DNA of 64,000 nucleotides from Methylobacterium nonmethylotrophicum (GTDB lineage Bacteria; Pseudomonadota; Alphaproteobacteria; Rhizobiales; Beijerinckiaceae): the NCBI RefSeq assembly GCF_004745635.1, contig NZ_SRLB01000001.1, forward strand, positions 186,001 to 250,000, written 5' to 3'. The notes under the pieces were generated by a model. It saw only the letters and a list, made by a program, of their open reading frames with translations, did no database searches and was not told where the DNA came from. Below are positions 1 through 9,082 of this stretch, piece by piece. Position numbers and translations under genes: made by a program. Numbering within the stretch: the stretch's first letter is position 1; each line of letters starts with the position of its first letter.

Positions 1-802
1 GGCGACCGACCTCGATCCGGGCCTGCGCAACTCGATCTCGACGGTGAGCGGCTATGTCGGCTTCCTGCTCACCCTCGCGCTCGCCTTCTCCTACCTCGGC
101 CTGAGCCTCGAGAAGCTCACCATCGTGGCCGGCGCGCTGTCGGTCGGCATCGGCTTCGGCCTGCAATCGATCGTCAACAACTTCGTCTCCGGCCTGCTGC
201 TGCTCTGGGAGCGGCCGATCCGGGTCGGCGACCTCGTGGTGATCGGCGACAACGAGGGCTATGTCCGCCGCATCAGCGTGCGCTCGACCGAGATCCAGAC
301 CTTCGACCGCTCGGCCGTGATCGTGCCGAACTCGAACCTGATCTCCGGCGTGGTGAAGAACCGGGTGCGCGGCGACCGCACCGGCCGGGTCGCCATCACC
401 GTCAGCGTCCTGCGCAACCAGGACCCGGTCCACGCCGCCGAGCTGATCGTCGGCTGCGCCAAGGCCCATCCCGACATCCTCAAGGAGCCGCCGCCGCGGG
501 TGGTCTTCCGCAAGATCGGCGATCCCTTCCTGGAATTCGAGCTGATCGCGATGATCACCGACGTCGGGTCGCAGCTGAAGGTTCAGAGCGACCTCAACTT
601 TGCGGTGTTCAAGACCTTGTCCGAGGAGGGTCTCATCCCCAATCTCGGGCCAGGAGCGAGCATCGTCACGGTTCAGGGGCTGGACGCGATGCAGGACGCC
701 ATGGGGCAGATCGCCCGTATGGCGAGCCCTGCCGCCTTCCGCCCCGAAGCCCGTCACGAGCCCGAGGCCGAGCGTCGCCGAACCCCCGAGACCGTGCCGT
801 GA
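1..802 (+). CDS. MscS-family mechanosensitive ion channel, C-terminal part (5' end outside window)
   Basis: The frame is open from base 2, so the gene starts before the window; about 267 C-terminal residues are visible. The stretch AGALSVGIGFGLQSIVNNFVSG is the pore-lining TM3 helix and start of the MscS beta domain; ERPIRVGDLV and ISVRSTEIQTFDRS follow as in DUF3772-type MscS channels. Such inner-membrane channels release solutes on hypo-osmotic shock. It is a paralogue of the complete channel gene at 53891-56206, sharing the same pore helix and RSTxIxTxDR segment. The tail after the MscS fold (PEARHEPEAERRRTPE) is charged and probably disordered. The stop overlaps the GTG of the next gene by 4 bases, so the two are probably translationally coupled. 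Confidence 0.93.
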   Translation, partial: ATDLDPGLRNSISTVSGYVGFLLTLALAFSYLGLSLEKLTIVAGALSVGIGFGLQSIVNNFVSGLLLLWERPIRVGDLVVIGDNEGYVRRISVRSTEIQTFDRSAVIVPNSNLISGVVKNRVRGDRTGRVAITVSVLRNQDPVHAAELIVGCAKAHPDILKEPPPRVVFRKIGDPFLEFELIAMITDVGSQLKVQSDLNFAVFKTLSEEGLIPNLGPGASIVTVQGLDAMQDAMGQIARMASPAAFRPEARHEPEAERRRTPETVP

Positions 803-1329
803 AGACCCGTCCCGCCGTGCGAAAGCGCCTCGCCCTGAAGCGCGTGGCCCTGCTGGTCCTGCCCGCCGGCCTCGCCGCCTGCTCGGCGACCGAGGCGACG
901 CGGGCGCCGGTCGGCCCGGCGGGACCGAGCCTGTACTGGCCGATGACGGCCGCCGGCGCGCAGATCGACGCGGGCGCCGCGCGCGACATGATCGCCGCCT
1001 ACCGCCGCAACAAGGGCTTGGCCCCGCTCGCCCTCGATCCCGGCCTGCAGCGCCTGGCCGAGACCGAGACCGCCGCGATGGCCGCCGCCGGCCGCCCGAG
1101 CCAGGCCGACATCGTCAAGTCGGTGGCGGCCCGGATGGGCTTTCCGCAGCCCGGCGCCAACCTCTCGGCCGGCTACCACACCCTCGCGGAGGCGTTTTCC
1201 GGCTGGCGCGAGAGCCCGGCCCACAACGCGGTGATGCTCGATCCCACGGCGACCCGGATGGGGATCGCCACCGCCTACGCGCCCGGCTCGAAGTACAAGG
1301 TGTACTGGGCGCTGCTGGTGGCGAAGTAG
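799..1329 (+). CDS. CAP (SCP/PR-1) domain lipoprotein
   Basis: 176 residues. The N-terminus has arginines and lysines, a hydrophobic core and a lipobox ending LAAC, so it should be lipidated and held in the cell envelope. Residues ~55-175 form a short CAP/SCP domain: AYRRNKGLAPLALDPGLQRLAE, then WRESPAHNAVML, which holds a conserved His, then RMGIATAY and the closing YWALLVAK strand. CAP proteins of bacteria are secreted and mostly of unknown role. The GTG start overlaps the upstream channel stop (GTGA), which fixes the start and suggests a two-gene envelope unit with the MscS channel. Confidence 0.88.
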   Translation: MKTRPAVRKRLALKRVALLVLPAGLAACSATEATRAPVGPAGPSLYWPMTAAGAQIDAGAARDMIAAYRRNKGLAPLALDPGLQRLAETETAAMAAAGRPSQADIVKSVAARMGFPQPGANLSAGYHTLAEAFSGWRESPAHNAVMLDPTATRMGIATAYAPGSKYKVYWALLVAK

Positions 1330-1378
1330 GCGACACAGCCGCGAGCGGGGCCGGTTGCCAGAATGCGCTTCGCTTGGC

Positions 1379-2263
1379 TCAGTACGCCACCCGCTTCTCG
1401 ACGTAGCGGAACTGGATCGCGGTCAGCCCGATCACGATCGCCATCAGCACCACCGACTGCGCCGCCGAGCCGCCGAGGTCGGCGCCGATGCGGCCGTCCT
1501 GGTAGACCTTGTAGACCAGCGTCTGGGTCGCCCGGCCGGGGCCCCCGTGGGTGAGCACGTCGATAACGCCGAACGTTTCGCAGAAGGCGTAGACGACGTT
1601 GACCACCATCAGGAAGAAGGTGGTCGGCGAGAGCAGCGGGAAGACGATGGTCCAGAACCGCCGGAACGGGCGGGCGCCGTCGATCGCCGCCGCCTCGATC
1701 ACGCTGCCGGGGATCGCCTGCAGGCCGGCGAGGAAGAACAGGAAATTGTAGGAGACCTGCTTCCAGGCCGCCGCCATCACCACCAGGATCATGGCGTGGT
1801 TCCCGTCGAGGAGCGGGTTCCACGGAATGCCGATCTGGTTGAGGCCGCGGGCGATCAGCCCGAGGCCGGGCTGGAACAGGAAGCCGAACAGCACGCCGGC
1901 CACCGCGGGAGCGACCGCGTAGGGCCAGATCAGGAGGGTGCGGTAGAGCCCGGCTCCCCGGATCTCCCGGTCCGCCATCGCGGCCAGCAGCAGCGCGAAG
2001 CCGAGGGAGAGACCCGCCACCGCCGCGGCGAAGACCAGCGTGGTGGCGAGCGCCTGGTAGTAGCCCGGATCCGTGAACAGGGCCCGGTAGTTCTCGAACC
2101 AGACGAACTCGGTCGAGAGCCCGAACGCGTCCTGCATCTGGAACGACTGCCAGACCGCCTGGACGGCCGGCCAGTAGAAGAACAGGCCGACGATCAGGAG
2201 CTGCGGCGCGATCAGCGCCGCCGGCAGCAGCCGGCCTCCGAAGGTGACGCGCTCGGGGCTCAT
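1379..2263 (-). CDS. ugpA: sn-glycerol-3-phosphate (sugar) ABC transporter permease UgpA
   Basis: 294-residue polytopic membrane protein of the MalF/UgpA permease class. The EAA loop that contacts the ATPase is visible as [20 protein letters not shown], and the N-terminal [17 protein letters not shown] helix is typical of UgpA. It should form the inner-membrane pore with UgpE, energised by UgpC and fed by UgpB. Its start lies 7 bases after the ugpB stop on the same strand. UgpE and UgpC are encoded about 5 kb upstream on the same strand, with two enzyme genes between. Substrate is inferred from family resemblance; other glycerol-phosphate or sugar ligands are possible. Confidence 0.92.
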   Translation of the reverse strand: MSPERVTFGGRLLPAALIAPQLLIVGLFFYWPAVQAVWQSFQMQDAFGLSTEFVWFENYRALFTDPGYYQALATTLVFAAAVAGLSLGFALLLAAMADREIRGAGLYRTLLIWPYAVAPAVAGVLFGFLFQPGLGLIARGLNQIGIPWNPLLDGNHAMILVVMAAAWKQVSYNFLFFLAGLQAIPGSVIEAAAIDGARPFRRFWTIVFPLLSPTTFFLMVVNVVYAFCETFGVIDVLTHGGPGRATQTLVYKVYQDGRIGADLGGSAAQSVVLMAIVIGLTAIQFRYVEKRVAY

Positions 2264-2270
2264 GACCGTC

Positions 2271-3590
2271 CTATCGTCCGCCGGCCTGCTTCTCGAACTG
2301 GCGCAGCATCGCGTTGCCGCGGTTCGCCGCCTCGTCGAGGGCCTGCTTGGCGGTCTTCTTGCCGGCCAGCGTCGCCTCGATCTCCTCGGCCCACAGGTCG
2401 CGCATCTGCGGCAGGTTGCCGAGGCGCAGGCCCCGGGAATTCTCGGTCGGCGGCTTGTTGGTCAGCTCCTTGATCGGCACCTCGAGGGCCGGGTTCTTGT
2501 CGTAGAAGCCGTCCGCCTTCGACTTCTCGTAGGCCGCCTTGGTGATCGGCATGTAGCCGGTGGTCTGGTGGAGCTTGGCCTGCCGGTCGGTGTCGGACAG
2601 GAAGGTGAAGAACCTCGCCACGCCCTTGTACTCGTCGGGCTTCTTGCCGCCCATCACCCACAGCGAGGCGCCGCCGATGATGCTGTTCTGCGGCGCGCCC
2701 GGCACGTCGGGATAGTAGGGCATCGGCGCCGAGGCCCAGGCGAACTTGGCCGCCGACCGGACGTTGCCGTAGGAGCCCGACGAGCCGAACATGATCGGGC
2801 ACTCGCCGGCGGTGAAGCGGCCGAAGCCACTGTCATAGCGGCCCGAATAGTCGAAGGTCTTGTCCTTCTGGGCTTCCGCAAGGTTGCCGATGTGCTTGAC
2901 CTGCAGCGGGCCGTTGATCTCGAGCGTGGTGTCGAGGCCGTCCATGCCGTTGGCCTTGGTCGCCACCGGCAGGTTGTGCCAGGCCGAGAGCTGCTCGATG
3001 TTGAGCCAGGTGACCCAGGTGGTCGAGAAGCCGCAATTCGGGAAGCCGTTCTGCGTCAGCTTCTTGGCCGCCGCGAACAGGTCCGGCCAGGTCTTCGGCG
3101 GCTCGCTGAGGCCGATCGCCTTCAGGGCATCGAGGTTCGCCCACATCACCATCGACGACGAGTTGAACGGGAACGAGAGCATCTCGCCCTTGGTCGTCGA
3201 GTAGTAGCCGGTGATCGCCGGCAGGTAGGCGTTCGGGTCGAAGGGCTCGCCGGCGTCCTTCATCAGCTGGTAGACCGGCTTCACGGCGCCCTTGGCCGAC
3301 ATCATCGTGGCGGTGCCGACCTCGAACACCTGCATGATGTGCGGCGCGGTGCCGGCCCGGAAGGCCGCGATGCCGGCATTGAGCGTCTCGCCGTAATTGC
3401 CCTTGTAGGTGGGCACCACCTTGTAGTCGCCCTGCGCGGCGTTGAACTCCTCGGCGAGGCGGTTGACGGCGTCGTTGTTGGCGCCCGTCATCGCGTGCCA
3501 CCATTGCAGCTCGGTCACGGCGAGCGCCGGGGTCGCCGCCGCCAGCCCCAGGCCGGCGAGCGCGATGCGGATGGTCGTGGTGGGGGCCAT
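2271..3590 (-). CDS. ugpB: sn-glycerol-3-phosphate ABC transporter substrate-binding protein UgpB
   Basis: 439 residues, the usual UgpB length. I chose the ATG at 3590, which sits behind GAGAGGACACTTCG and begins a clean signal peptide ([24 protein letters not shown]); the frame runs 25 codons further upstream but those encode arginine-rich sequence with no ribosome site. The mature start [25 protein letters not shown] and the later [19 protein letters not shown] are strongly UgpB-like. It should act in the periplasm, delivering ligand to UgpA/UgpE. A 162-base gap separates it from the ThDP enzyme gene upstream, enough for a separate promoter. Confidence 0.93.
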   Translation of the reverse strand: MAPTTTIRIALAGLGLAAATPALAVTELQWWHAMTGANNDAVNRLAEEFNAAQGDYKVVPTYKGNYGETLNAGIAAFRAGTAPHIMQVFEVGTATMMSAKGAVKPVYQLMKDAGEPFDPNAYLPAITGYYSTTKGEMLSFPFNSSSMVMWANLDALKAIGLSEPPKTWPDLFAAAKKLTQNGFPNCGFSTTWVTWLNIEQLSAWHNLPVATKANGMDGLDTTLEINGPLQVKHIGNLAEAQKDKTFDYSGRYDSGFGRFTAGECPIMFGSSGSYGNVRSAAKFAWASAPMPYYPDVPGAPQNSIIGGASLWVMGGKKPDEYKGVARFFTFLSDTDRQAKLHQTTGYMPITKAAYEKSKADGFYDKNPALEVPIKELTNKPPTENSRGLRLGNLPQMRDLWAEEIEATLAGKKTAKQALDEAANRGNAMLRQFEKQAGGR

Positions 3591-3752
3591 CGAAGTGTCC
3601 TCTCCTCTTGCGCGGCCTCTCATGCGGGGCCCGCGTGACACTCCGACGACAGACGGCCGGGGCACACGCGGCCCGCACCGTCTCGGTGGCGGGCGCTTGT
3701 TGTTCGCTGGCTAAGCACAGCCGTGCCCGCCGGACAAGAGAGGGTGTCGGGG

Positions 3753-5429
3753 CTACGGCCGCTTCCTGTCCCGCAGGGCCTGGATCGTGGTCGTCGGGGT
3801 GATCGCCTCGGGGTCGATCGGGCAGTGCAGGATCGCCGGCAGGCCGGAGGCGATCGCCCGCGCCAGGGCCGGCGGGAAGTCCTCGGTGCGCGCGACCCGC
3901 TCGCCGTAGCCGCCGAAGGCCTTGGCGTAGGCCGCGAAGTCGGGGTTGCGCAGGGCGGTGCCGGAGACCCGGCCGGGATAGTCCCGCTCCTGGTGCATCC
4001 GGATCGTGCCGTACATGCCGTTATCGACCAGGATGATGATGACCGGGAGGTCGTACTGCACGGCGGTGGCGAAGTCCTGGCCGTTCATCAGGAAGTCGCC
4101 GTCGCCCGACACCGCCACCACGGTGCGCTCCGGCTTGAGGCGCTTGGCGCCGATGGCGGCGGGCACGCCGTAGCCCATCGAGCCCGAGGTCGGGGCGAGC
4201 TGGCCGTCATGGGCGCGGAACGGCCAGAACCGGTGGACCCAGGTGGCGAAGTTGCCCGCCCCGTTGCACAGGATCGCGTCGGCCGGCAGCGCCTCGCGCA
4301 AATGGGCCATCACGCCGCCCATCTGGAGCGTGCCCGGGGTGGTGATCCGGGTCGGGTCGCTCCAGGTCAGGTAATCGGCATGCAGGGCCTCGGTGCCTGC
4401 GGCCCAGGGCAGGGCGCGGGGCGGCTGCACCGTCTCGATCGCCGCCGCGAAGGCGGTCGGGCTGGCGTTGATCGCGAGCGCCGGGCTGTAGACGCGGCCG
4501 AGCTCCTCCGGATCCGGGTGGACGTGGACGAGCGTCTGGCGCGGGCCCGGTATATCGAGAAGCGTGTAGCCCTGCGACGGGATCTCCGACAGGCGCCCGC
4601 CGACGAGGAGAAGGAGGTCGGATTCCTTGATCCGGGCGAGCAGCTTGGGGTTCACGCCGAGGCCGAGGTCGCCGGCGTAGCAGCGGTGGTCGGCCGGGAT
4701 GGTGCCCTGGCGCCGGAACGAGCAGGCGACCGGGAGCGAGAAGAGGTCGGCGAAGCGGGCGAAGCGCCGCACGGCCTGCTCCGACCAGCGGCTGCCGCCC
4801 AGGATCGCGAAGGGTTTCTCGGCCCGGGCCAGGAGGTTCTGGAGCTCGACCATCTGGGCCAGCGCCGGATGGGTCTCGACCGGCCGGAAGGCGGGGGCGT
4901 CCGGGACCGTCGCGGTCTCGGTCAGCATGTCCTCGGGCAGCGCGATCACGACCGGGCCGGGCCGTCCGGCGGTGGCGACGTGGAAGGCGCGGGCGACGAG
5001 CTCCGGCAGCCGGTCGGCGCTGTCGATTTCGGTCACCCACTTGGCGATGGTGCCGAACACCGCCCGGTAGTCGAGCTCCTGGAATGCCTCGCGCTCGCGC
5101 GCCGCCCGCTCGATCTGGCCGACGAACAGGATCATCGGGGTCGAATCCTGCCGGGCGATGTGCAGGCCGGGCGCCGCGTTGGTGGCGCCGGGCCCGCGGG
5201 TGACGAAGCAGATGCCGGGCTTGCCCGTCAGCTTGCCGTGCGCCTCCGCCATCATCGCGGCCCCGCCCTCCTGCCGGCAGACCGTGAGGCGGATCTCAGC
5301 GTCGTGCAGCGCGTCGAGCACCGCGAGGTAGCTCTCCCCGGGGACGCAGAAGATGTCGCCGACGCCGTGGCGGGCGAGCTGGTCCACCAGGATCTGCCCG
5401 CCGGTGCGGGGGCGGGGGGCGTCGGTCAT
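3753..5429 (-). CDS. thiamine-diphosphate-dependent enzyme, acetolactate synthase-like
   Basis: 558 residues with the three-domain layout of the acetolactate synthase/benzoylformate decarboxylase superfamily. The N-terminal PYR domain carries the conserved Glu54 (CRQEGGAAMMAE) that activates the cofactor. The C-terminal PP domain has the ThDP motif GDGDFLMN (442-449) with the closing Asn at about 470 (VDNGMYG). It lacks the features of oxalyl-CoA decarboxylase, and no IlvN small subunit follows, so it is probably not biosynthetic IlvB. The substrate is unknown. It follows a CoA-transferase gene on the same strand, separated by 340 bases holding a REP element and a 10-bp inverted repeat 38 bases before this start. 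RBS GGAGGA precedes the ATG. Confidence 0.85.
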   Translation of the reverse strand: MTDAPRPRTGGQILVDQLARHGVGDIFCVPGESYLAVLDALHDAEIRLTVCRQEGGAAMMAEAHGKLTGKPGICFVTRGPGATNAAPGLHIARQDSTPMILFVGQIERAAREREAFQELDYRAVFGTIAKWVTEIDSADRLPELVARAFHVATAGRPGPVVIALPEDMLTETATVPDAPAFRPVETHPALAQMVELQNLLARAEKPFAILGGSRWSEQAVRRFARFADLFSLPVACSFRRQGTIPADHRCYAGDLGLGVNPKLLARIKESDLLLLVGGRLSEIPSQGYTLLDIPGPRQTLVHVHPDPEELGRVYSPALAINASPTAFAAAIETVQPPRALPWAAGTEALHADYLTWSDPTRITTPGTLQMGGVMAHLREALPADAILCNGAGNFATWVHRFWPFRAHDGQLAPTSGSMGYGVPAAIGAKRLKPERTVVAVSGDGDFLMNGQDFATAVQYDLPVIIILVDNGMYGTIRMHQERDYPGRVSGTALRNPDFAAYAKAFGGYGERVARTEDFPPALARAIASGLPAILHCPIDPEAITPTTTIQALRDRKRP

Positions 5430-5466
5430 GGGTGTGTCCTCCGGTGATCTCTCAGAGCCTGGCTAA

Positions 5467-5491
5467 GCAGAGTTGCATGGCGCAACTCTGC
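5467..5491. promoter_or_regulatory. perfect 10-bp inverted repeat, candidate operator of the ThDP-enzyme gene
   Basis: GCAGAGTTGC, a 5-base spacer (ATGGC) and GCAACTCTGC. It lies 38-62 bases upstream of the ThDP-enzyme start on the minus strand, where a repressor or activator would bind. There is no T-run, so a terminator is unlikely. The cognate regulator is not adjacent in this window. Confidence 0.5.
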
Positions 5492-5601
5492 ATGGTTTCT
5501 TGTTTTTGCATCATTTTCGCAGCCGAACCGATGACCACTTCGGCACCGGTCGTTCGCGACCGGCGGAATGATGCTTGGCGTTGTGTACAACCATCCAAAC
5601 C

Positions 5602-5715
5602 GCGACCTCATCCTGAGGTGCGAGCGCAGCGAGCCTCGAAGGAGGGCTCCAGGGATCGCGGAGACTTCTGGAGCCCTCCTTCGAGGCCGCTACGCGGCAC
5701 CTCAGGATGAGGTCG
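5602..5715. repeat. REP-like inverted repeat (Rhizobiales type)
   Basis: Left arm from 5602 begins GCGACCTCATCCTGAGGTGC and runs through CCTCGAAGGAGGGCTCC. The right arm (5670-5715) is its near-exact reverse complement, ending GCACCTCAGGATGAGGTCGC. The arms differ only in the middle (GAGCGCAGCGAG versus CGCGTAGCGG) and are separated by about 20 bases. Such CCTCATCCTGAGGTGC palindromes are dispersed in many Bradyrhizobium/Methylobacterium-type genomes. It sits in the 340-base gap between the CoA-transferase and ThDP-enzyme genes and could end or attenuate read-through. Confidence 0.85.
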
Positions 5716-5769
5716 CGGGCAGGAGAGAACAGGCTCACGCGTCGTGTTCGCCTCAGAATCGGGGCGGCG

Positions 5770-6960
5770 TCACCCACCCCAGGCCGGATCCGCCAGCACG
5801 TTCTGCGTATGGTCCCCCACCTGCGGCGAGGCCGTCCCGGCCGCCATCGGCACGCCGTCGATGACGATCGGCGAGCGCACGCTCGGGATCGTGCCGCCCT
5901 TCGCCCGCGGGTCGGGGAGGTCGAGGCGCAGGCCGCGATGGACCACCTGCGGGTCGGAGAAGACTTCGGCGAGGTCGTTGATCGGGCCGACCGGCACGTT
6001 GACGGCGCCGAGCCGCGCCAGCAGGTCCGCCTTGCTGTGGCGGCGCGTCTCGGCCGCGATGAGCGGGATCAGCACGTCGCGGCGGGTGACCCGGCCCGGG
6101 TTGGTGGCATAGTCCGGGTCGAGGTGCCAGGTGGTGCCGAGCACGCTGCAAAGCTTCTGGAACTGGCCGTCATTGCCGCAGGCGACGATGATGTGGCCAT
6201 CGGACGTCGGGAAGACCTGGTAGGGGACGATGCTGGTGTGCTCGTTGCCCATCCGCGGCGGCAGGAGGCCCGACACGAGGTAGACCAGCGCCTGGTTGCC
6301 GAGCACCGAGACCTGCGTGTCGAGGAGCGCCATGTCGATGTGGCAGCCCTTGCCCGTGGCGTGCCGGCCCTGGAGGGCGGCGAGGATCGCGACGGTGCCG
6401 TAGACCCCGGTGAAGACGTCCGCGAAGGCGACTGCGGTCTTGACCGGCTCGCCCGCCGGCTCGCCGGTGAGGGACATGATCCCGCCGAGGCCCTGGATCA
6501 TGAAGTCGTAGCCGGCGCGCGGCGCGTAGGGGCCGTCCTGGCCGAAGCCGGTGACCGAGCAGGTGATGAGCCGCGGGTTGAGGGCGCTCAAGGCCTCGTG
6601 GTCGAGGCCGTACTTCTTGAGACCGCCGACCTTGAAGTTCTCGATCACCACGTCGGCATGGGTGGCGAGCCTGCGCACCACCGCCTGTCCCTCCGCGGTC
6701 TCGAAATCCGCCGCGACCGAGCGCTTGCCGCGGTTCGTCGAGTGGAAATACGAGGCCGAGAGCGTTTCGCCGTCCGCACCCTCGACGAAGGGCGGGCCCC
6801 AGGAGCGCGTGTCGTCGCCGACGACCGGCCGCTCGACCTTGACCACGTCGGCGCCGAGATCCGCGAGGAGCTGGCCGATCCAGGGCCCGGCCAGGATGCG
6901 GGCGAGTTCGAGCACCTTGATGCCGGCAAGCGGTTTGTGCACGAAGAACGAGCCTCCCAT
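5770..6960 (-). CDS. CaiB/BaiF (class III) CoA-transferase
   Basis: 396 residues, family length about 400. Opens with the typical PLAGIKVLELARILAGPWIGQLLADLGADVVKVERP and carries ENFKVG, the GYDFMIQGLGGIMSLTG loop and a likely catalytic Asp181 (FADVFTGVYG) that forms the acyl-anhydride intermediate. It should transfer CoA between acyl groups in the cytosol. Closest in style to succinyl-CoA or formyl-CoA transferases, but the acceptor cannot be read from sequence. It lies between ugpC and the ThDP-enzyme gene on the same strand; the 82-base gap to ugpC could carry a promoter or simply an operon link. Confidence 0.9.
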   Translation of the reverse strand: MGGSFFVHKPLAGIKVLELARILAGPWIGQLLADLGADVVKVERPVVGDDTRSWGPPFVEGADGETLSASYFHSTNRGKRSVAADFETAEGQAVVRRLATHADVVIENFKVGGLKKYGLDHEALSALNPRLITCSVTGFGQDGPYAPRAGYDFMIQGLGGIMSLTGEPAGEPVKTAVAFADVFTGVYGTVAILAALQGRHATGKGCHIDMALLDTQVSVLGNQALVYLVSGLLPPRMGNEHTSIVPYQVFPTSDGHIIVACGNDGQFQKLCSVLGTTWHLDPDYATNPGRVTRRDVLIPLIAAETRRHSKADLLARLGAVNVPVGPINDLAEVFSDPQVVHRGLRLDLPDPRAKGGTIPSVRSPIVIDGVPMAAGTASPQVGDHTQNVLADPAWGG

Positions 6961-7042
6961 CTTTGCGCCTCCCGTTTGCGGGATCGCGCCTTACCTTGCA
7001 TACGACGCGGCTCGGGCAGCGGGAAAGCCCGCAGGCCTCCGG

Positions 7043-8095
7043 TCAGACCTGCGCCAGCCGCCGTCCGGTGGCCGGATCGAACAGGTGCAGGGCGGCGGGC
7101 TCGATCGCGAGCCGTACCGTGTCGCCCTCCTGGGGCGCGGAGCCCGCCGGCACCTGCACCGCCACGTCGGTGCCGGCGAGCGGCCCGTGCAGCAGGCGCG
7201 TGGCCCCTAACTCCTCCACGAAGGCGATGCGGAAGGGCAGCCCGTCCTCGGCGATCCGCAGGTCCTCGGGCCGGATGCCGGCCTCGACCGCCGTGCCGGG
7301 AGCGATCCCGGCGACCGGGACCACCGTGCCGTCGATCCGCACGCCCCCCGCGACGGCTTCCGCGGCCAGGATGTTCATCGGCGGCGAGCCCATGAAGGTC
7401 GCGACGTAGCGGGTGGCCGGGCGGCGGTAGATCTCGATCGGGCTGCCGACCTGCTCGATCCGGCCGCCATTCATCACCACCAGCCGGTCGGCCATGGTCA
7501 TCGCCTCGACCTGGTCGTGGGTGACGTAGACCGTGGTGACGCCGAGCTGGCGCTGGAGGCGGCGGATCTCGACCCGCATCTGCACCCTGAGCTTGGCGTC
7601 GAGATTCGACAGGGGCTCGTCGAACAGGAACACTTGCGGCTTGCGCACGATCGCCCGGCCCATGGCGACGCGCTGGCGCTGGCCGCCGGAGAGCTGGCGC
7701 GGATAGCGCGTCAGCATCGCCTCGAGGCCGAGGAGGCGGGCCGCCTCCTTCACCCGGGTCTCGATCTCGGGCTTCGGTGTGCCGCGGTTGCGCAGCCCGT
7801 AAGCCAAATTGTCGTAGACGCGCATGTGCGGATAGAGCGCGTAGTTCTGAAACACCATCGCGATGTCGCGGTCGGCGGGCTCGACCTGGTTGACGTTGCG
7901 CTCGCCGATGGTGATCGCCCCCGAGGTCACGGTCTCGAGGCCGGCGATCATCCGCAGCACCGTGGACTTGCCGCAGCCGGACGGGCCGACGAGGACGCAG
8001 AAGGCGCCGTCCGGCACCTCGAGCGAGACGCCGCGCACCGCCTCGACGCCGCCGGCATAGGTCTTTCGCAACTGATCGAGGGCGAGGCCGGCCAT
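7043..8095 (-). CDS. ugpC: sn-glycerol-3-phosphate ABC transporter ATP-binding protein UgpC
   Basis: 350 residues from the ATG at 8095 (a GTG three codons upstream is also possible; neither has a clear ribosome site). Walker [10 protein letters not shown] at ~37-45, Q-loop [10 protein letters not shown], signature LSGGQRQR at ~135, Walker [17 protein letters not shown] at ~155 and the H-loop [10 protein letters not shown]. The C-terminal ~110 residues form the MalK/UgpC regulatory TOBE domain (GIRPEDLRI). It powers the UgpA/UgpE pore. It follows ugpE by about 28 bases on the same strand. Confidence 0.93.
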   Translation of the reverse strand: MAGLALDQLRKTYAGGVEAVRGVSLEVPDGAFCVLVGPSGCGKSTVLRMIAGLETVTSGAITIGERNVNQVEPADRDIAMVFQNYALYPHMRVYDNLAYGLRNRGTPKPEIETRVKEAARLLGLEAMLTRYPRQLSGGQRQRVAMGRAIVRKPQVFLFDEPLSNLDAKLRVQMRVEIRRLQRQLGVTTVYVTHDQVEAMTMADRLVVMNGGRIEQVGSPIEIYRRPATRYVATFMGSPPMNILAAEAVAGGVRIDGTVVPVAGIAPGTAVEAGIRPEDLRIAEDGLPFRIAFVEELGATRLLHGPLAGTDVAVQVPAGSAPQEGDTVRLAIEPAALHLFDPATGRRLAQV

Positions 8096-8123
8096 CACGG
8101 GCACCCGAATGTCTGGGAAGGGG

Positions 8124-9011
8124 TCACTTCTCGGTCTCCACCAGGCCGCGCACGAACAGCTTCTGCATCGCGAACACCACCACGACCGGCGGCAGCATCG
8201 CCAGCACGGCGGTCGCCATGACGATCTGCCACTCGGTGAGCTGGTCGGTGATCGAGGTCATCTTGCGCAGGCCGATCACCACCGTCTGCATGTCGTCGCG
8301 GGTGGTGACGAGGAGCGGCCAGAGATACTGGTTCCAGCCGTAGAGGAACTGGATCACGAACAGGGCCGCCATCGTGGTGCGCGAGAGCGGCAGCAGGGTG
8401 TCGAGGAAGAACCGCACCGGCCCGGCCCCGTCGATGCGGGAGGCCTCAACGAGCTCGTTCGGCACCGTGAGGAAGAACTGGCGGAATAAGAGCGTCGCGG
8501 TCGCCGAGGCGATCAGCGGCAGGGCGAGGCCCGCATAGGTGTCGAGGAGCTGGAGATCGGCCGCGACCTTGTAGGTCGGGTAGATGCGCACCTCGACCGG
8601 CAGCATCAGGGTGACGAAGATGGCCCAGAAGGCGGTCTGGCGGAACGGAAACCGGAAGTAGATCAGCGCGTAGGCCGACAGCAGCGAGATGAAGATCTTG
8701 CCCAGCGCGATGGCGAGCGCCATGATCGTGCTGTTGATCAGCATCCGCCCGACGGGCACGCCGGCCATGCCGGATTCGGTGAGCGCGCGCCGGTAGGTCT
8801 CGAGCCCGTTGCTCCCGGGCCAGAGCGGCATCTGGCCGTTGGCGATGGTGGCGGCGTCGTGGGTCGAGCCGATCAGCGCCAGGTAGACCGGGAAGACGAC
8901 GACGCCGACCCCGAGGCAGAGCACGAGGTGGGGGATCAGGTTGCCGAAGCGTCGGTTCTCGACCAATGGGGCCCGCTCCCTGGCGGATGGCGTCTTGTCT
9001 CGGTGCCGCAC
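8124..9011 (-). CDS. ugpE: sn-glycerol-3-phosphate ABC transporter permease UgpE
   Basis: 295 residues from a GTG at 9011. MalG/UgpE-class permease with six predicted membrane helices; the EAA loop is [22 protein letters not shown]. The N-terminal [30 protein letters not shown] and the segment [25 protein letters not shown] are strongly UgpE-like. It pairs with UgpA. It is the first ugp gene in transcription order and starts 71 bases after the stop of the PfkB kinase gene, so it may be co-transcribed with that gene or have its own promoter in the gap. Confidence 0.92.
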   Translation of the reverse strand: MRHRDKTPSARERAPLVENRRFGNLIPHLVLCLGVGVVVFPVYLALIGSTHDAATIANGQMPLWPGSNGLETYRRALTESGMAGVPVGRMLINSTIMALAIALGKIFISLLSAYALIYFRFPFRQTAFWAIFVTLMLPVEVRIYPTYKVAADLQLLDTYAGLALPLIASATATLLFRQFFLTVPNELVEASRIDGAGPVRFFLDTLLPLSRTTMAALFVIQFLYGWNQYLWPLLVTTRDDMQTVVIGLRKMTSITDQLTEWQIVMATAVLAMLPPVVVVFAMQKLFVRGLVETEK

Positions 9012-9082
9012 CGGCGTGACGGGCGTGCGACGCTCCTAGCAGCCGTCAAGCTCTGACGGAAGCGTCGCCCGCCCGGTGCGCC

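Noticed and set aside
3753..6960. Oxalate breakdown pair (formyl-CoA transferase plus oxalyl-CoA decarboxylase)
   Set aside because: The ThDP enzyme lacks the oxalyl-CoA decarboxylase-specific sequence and its cofactor region is of the acetolactate-synthase type; the CoA-transferase cannot be assigned to formyl-CoA from motifs alone.
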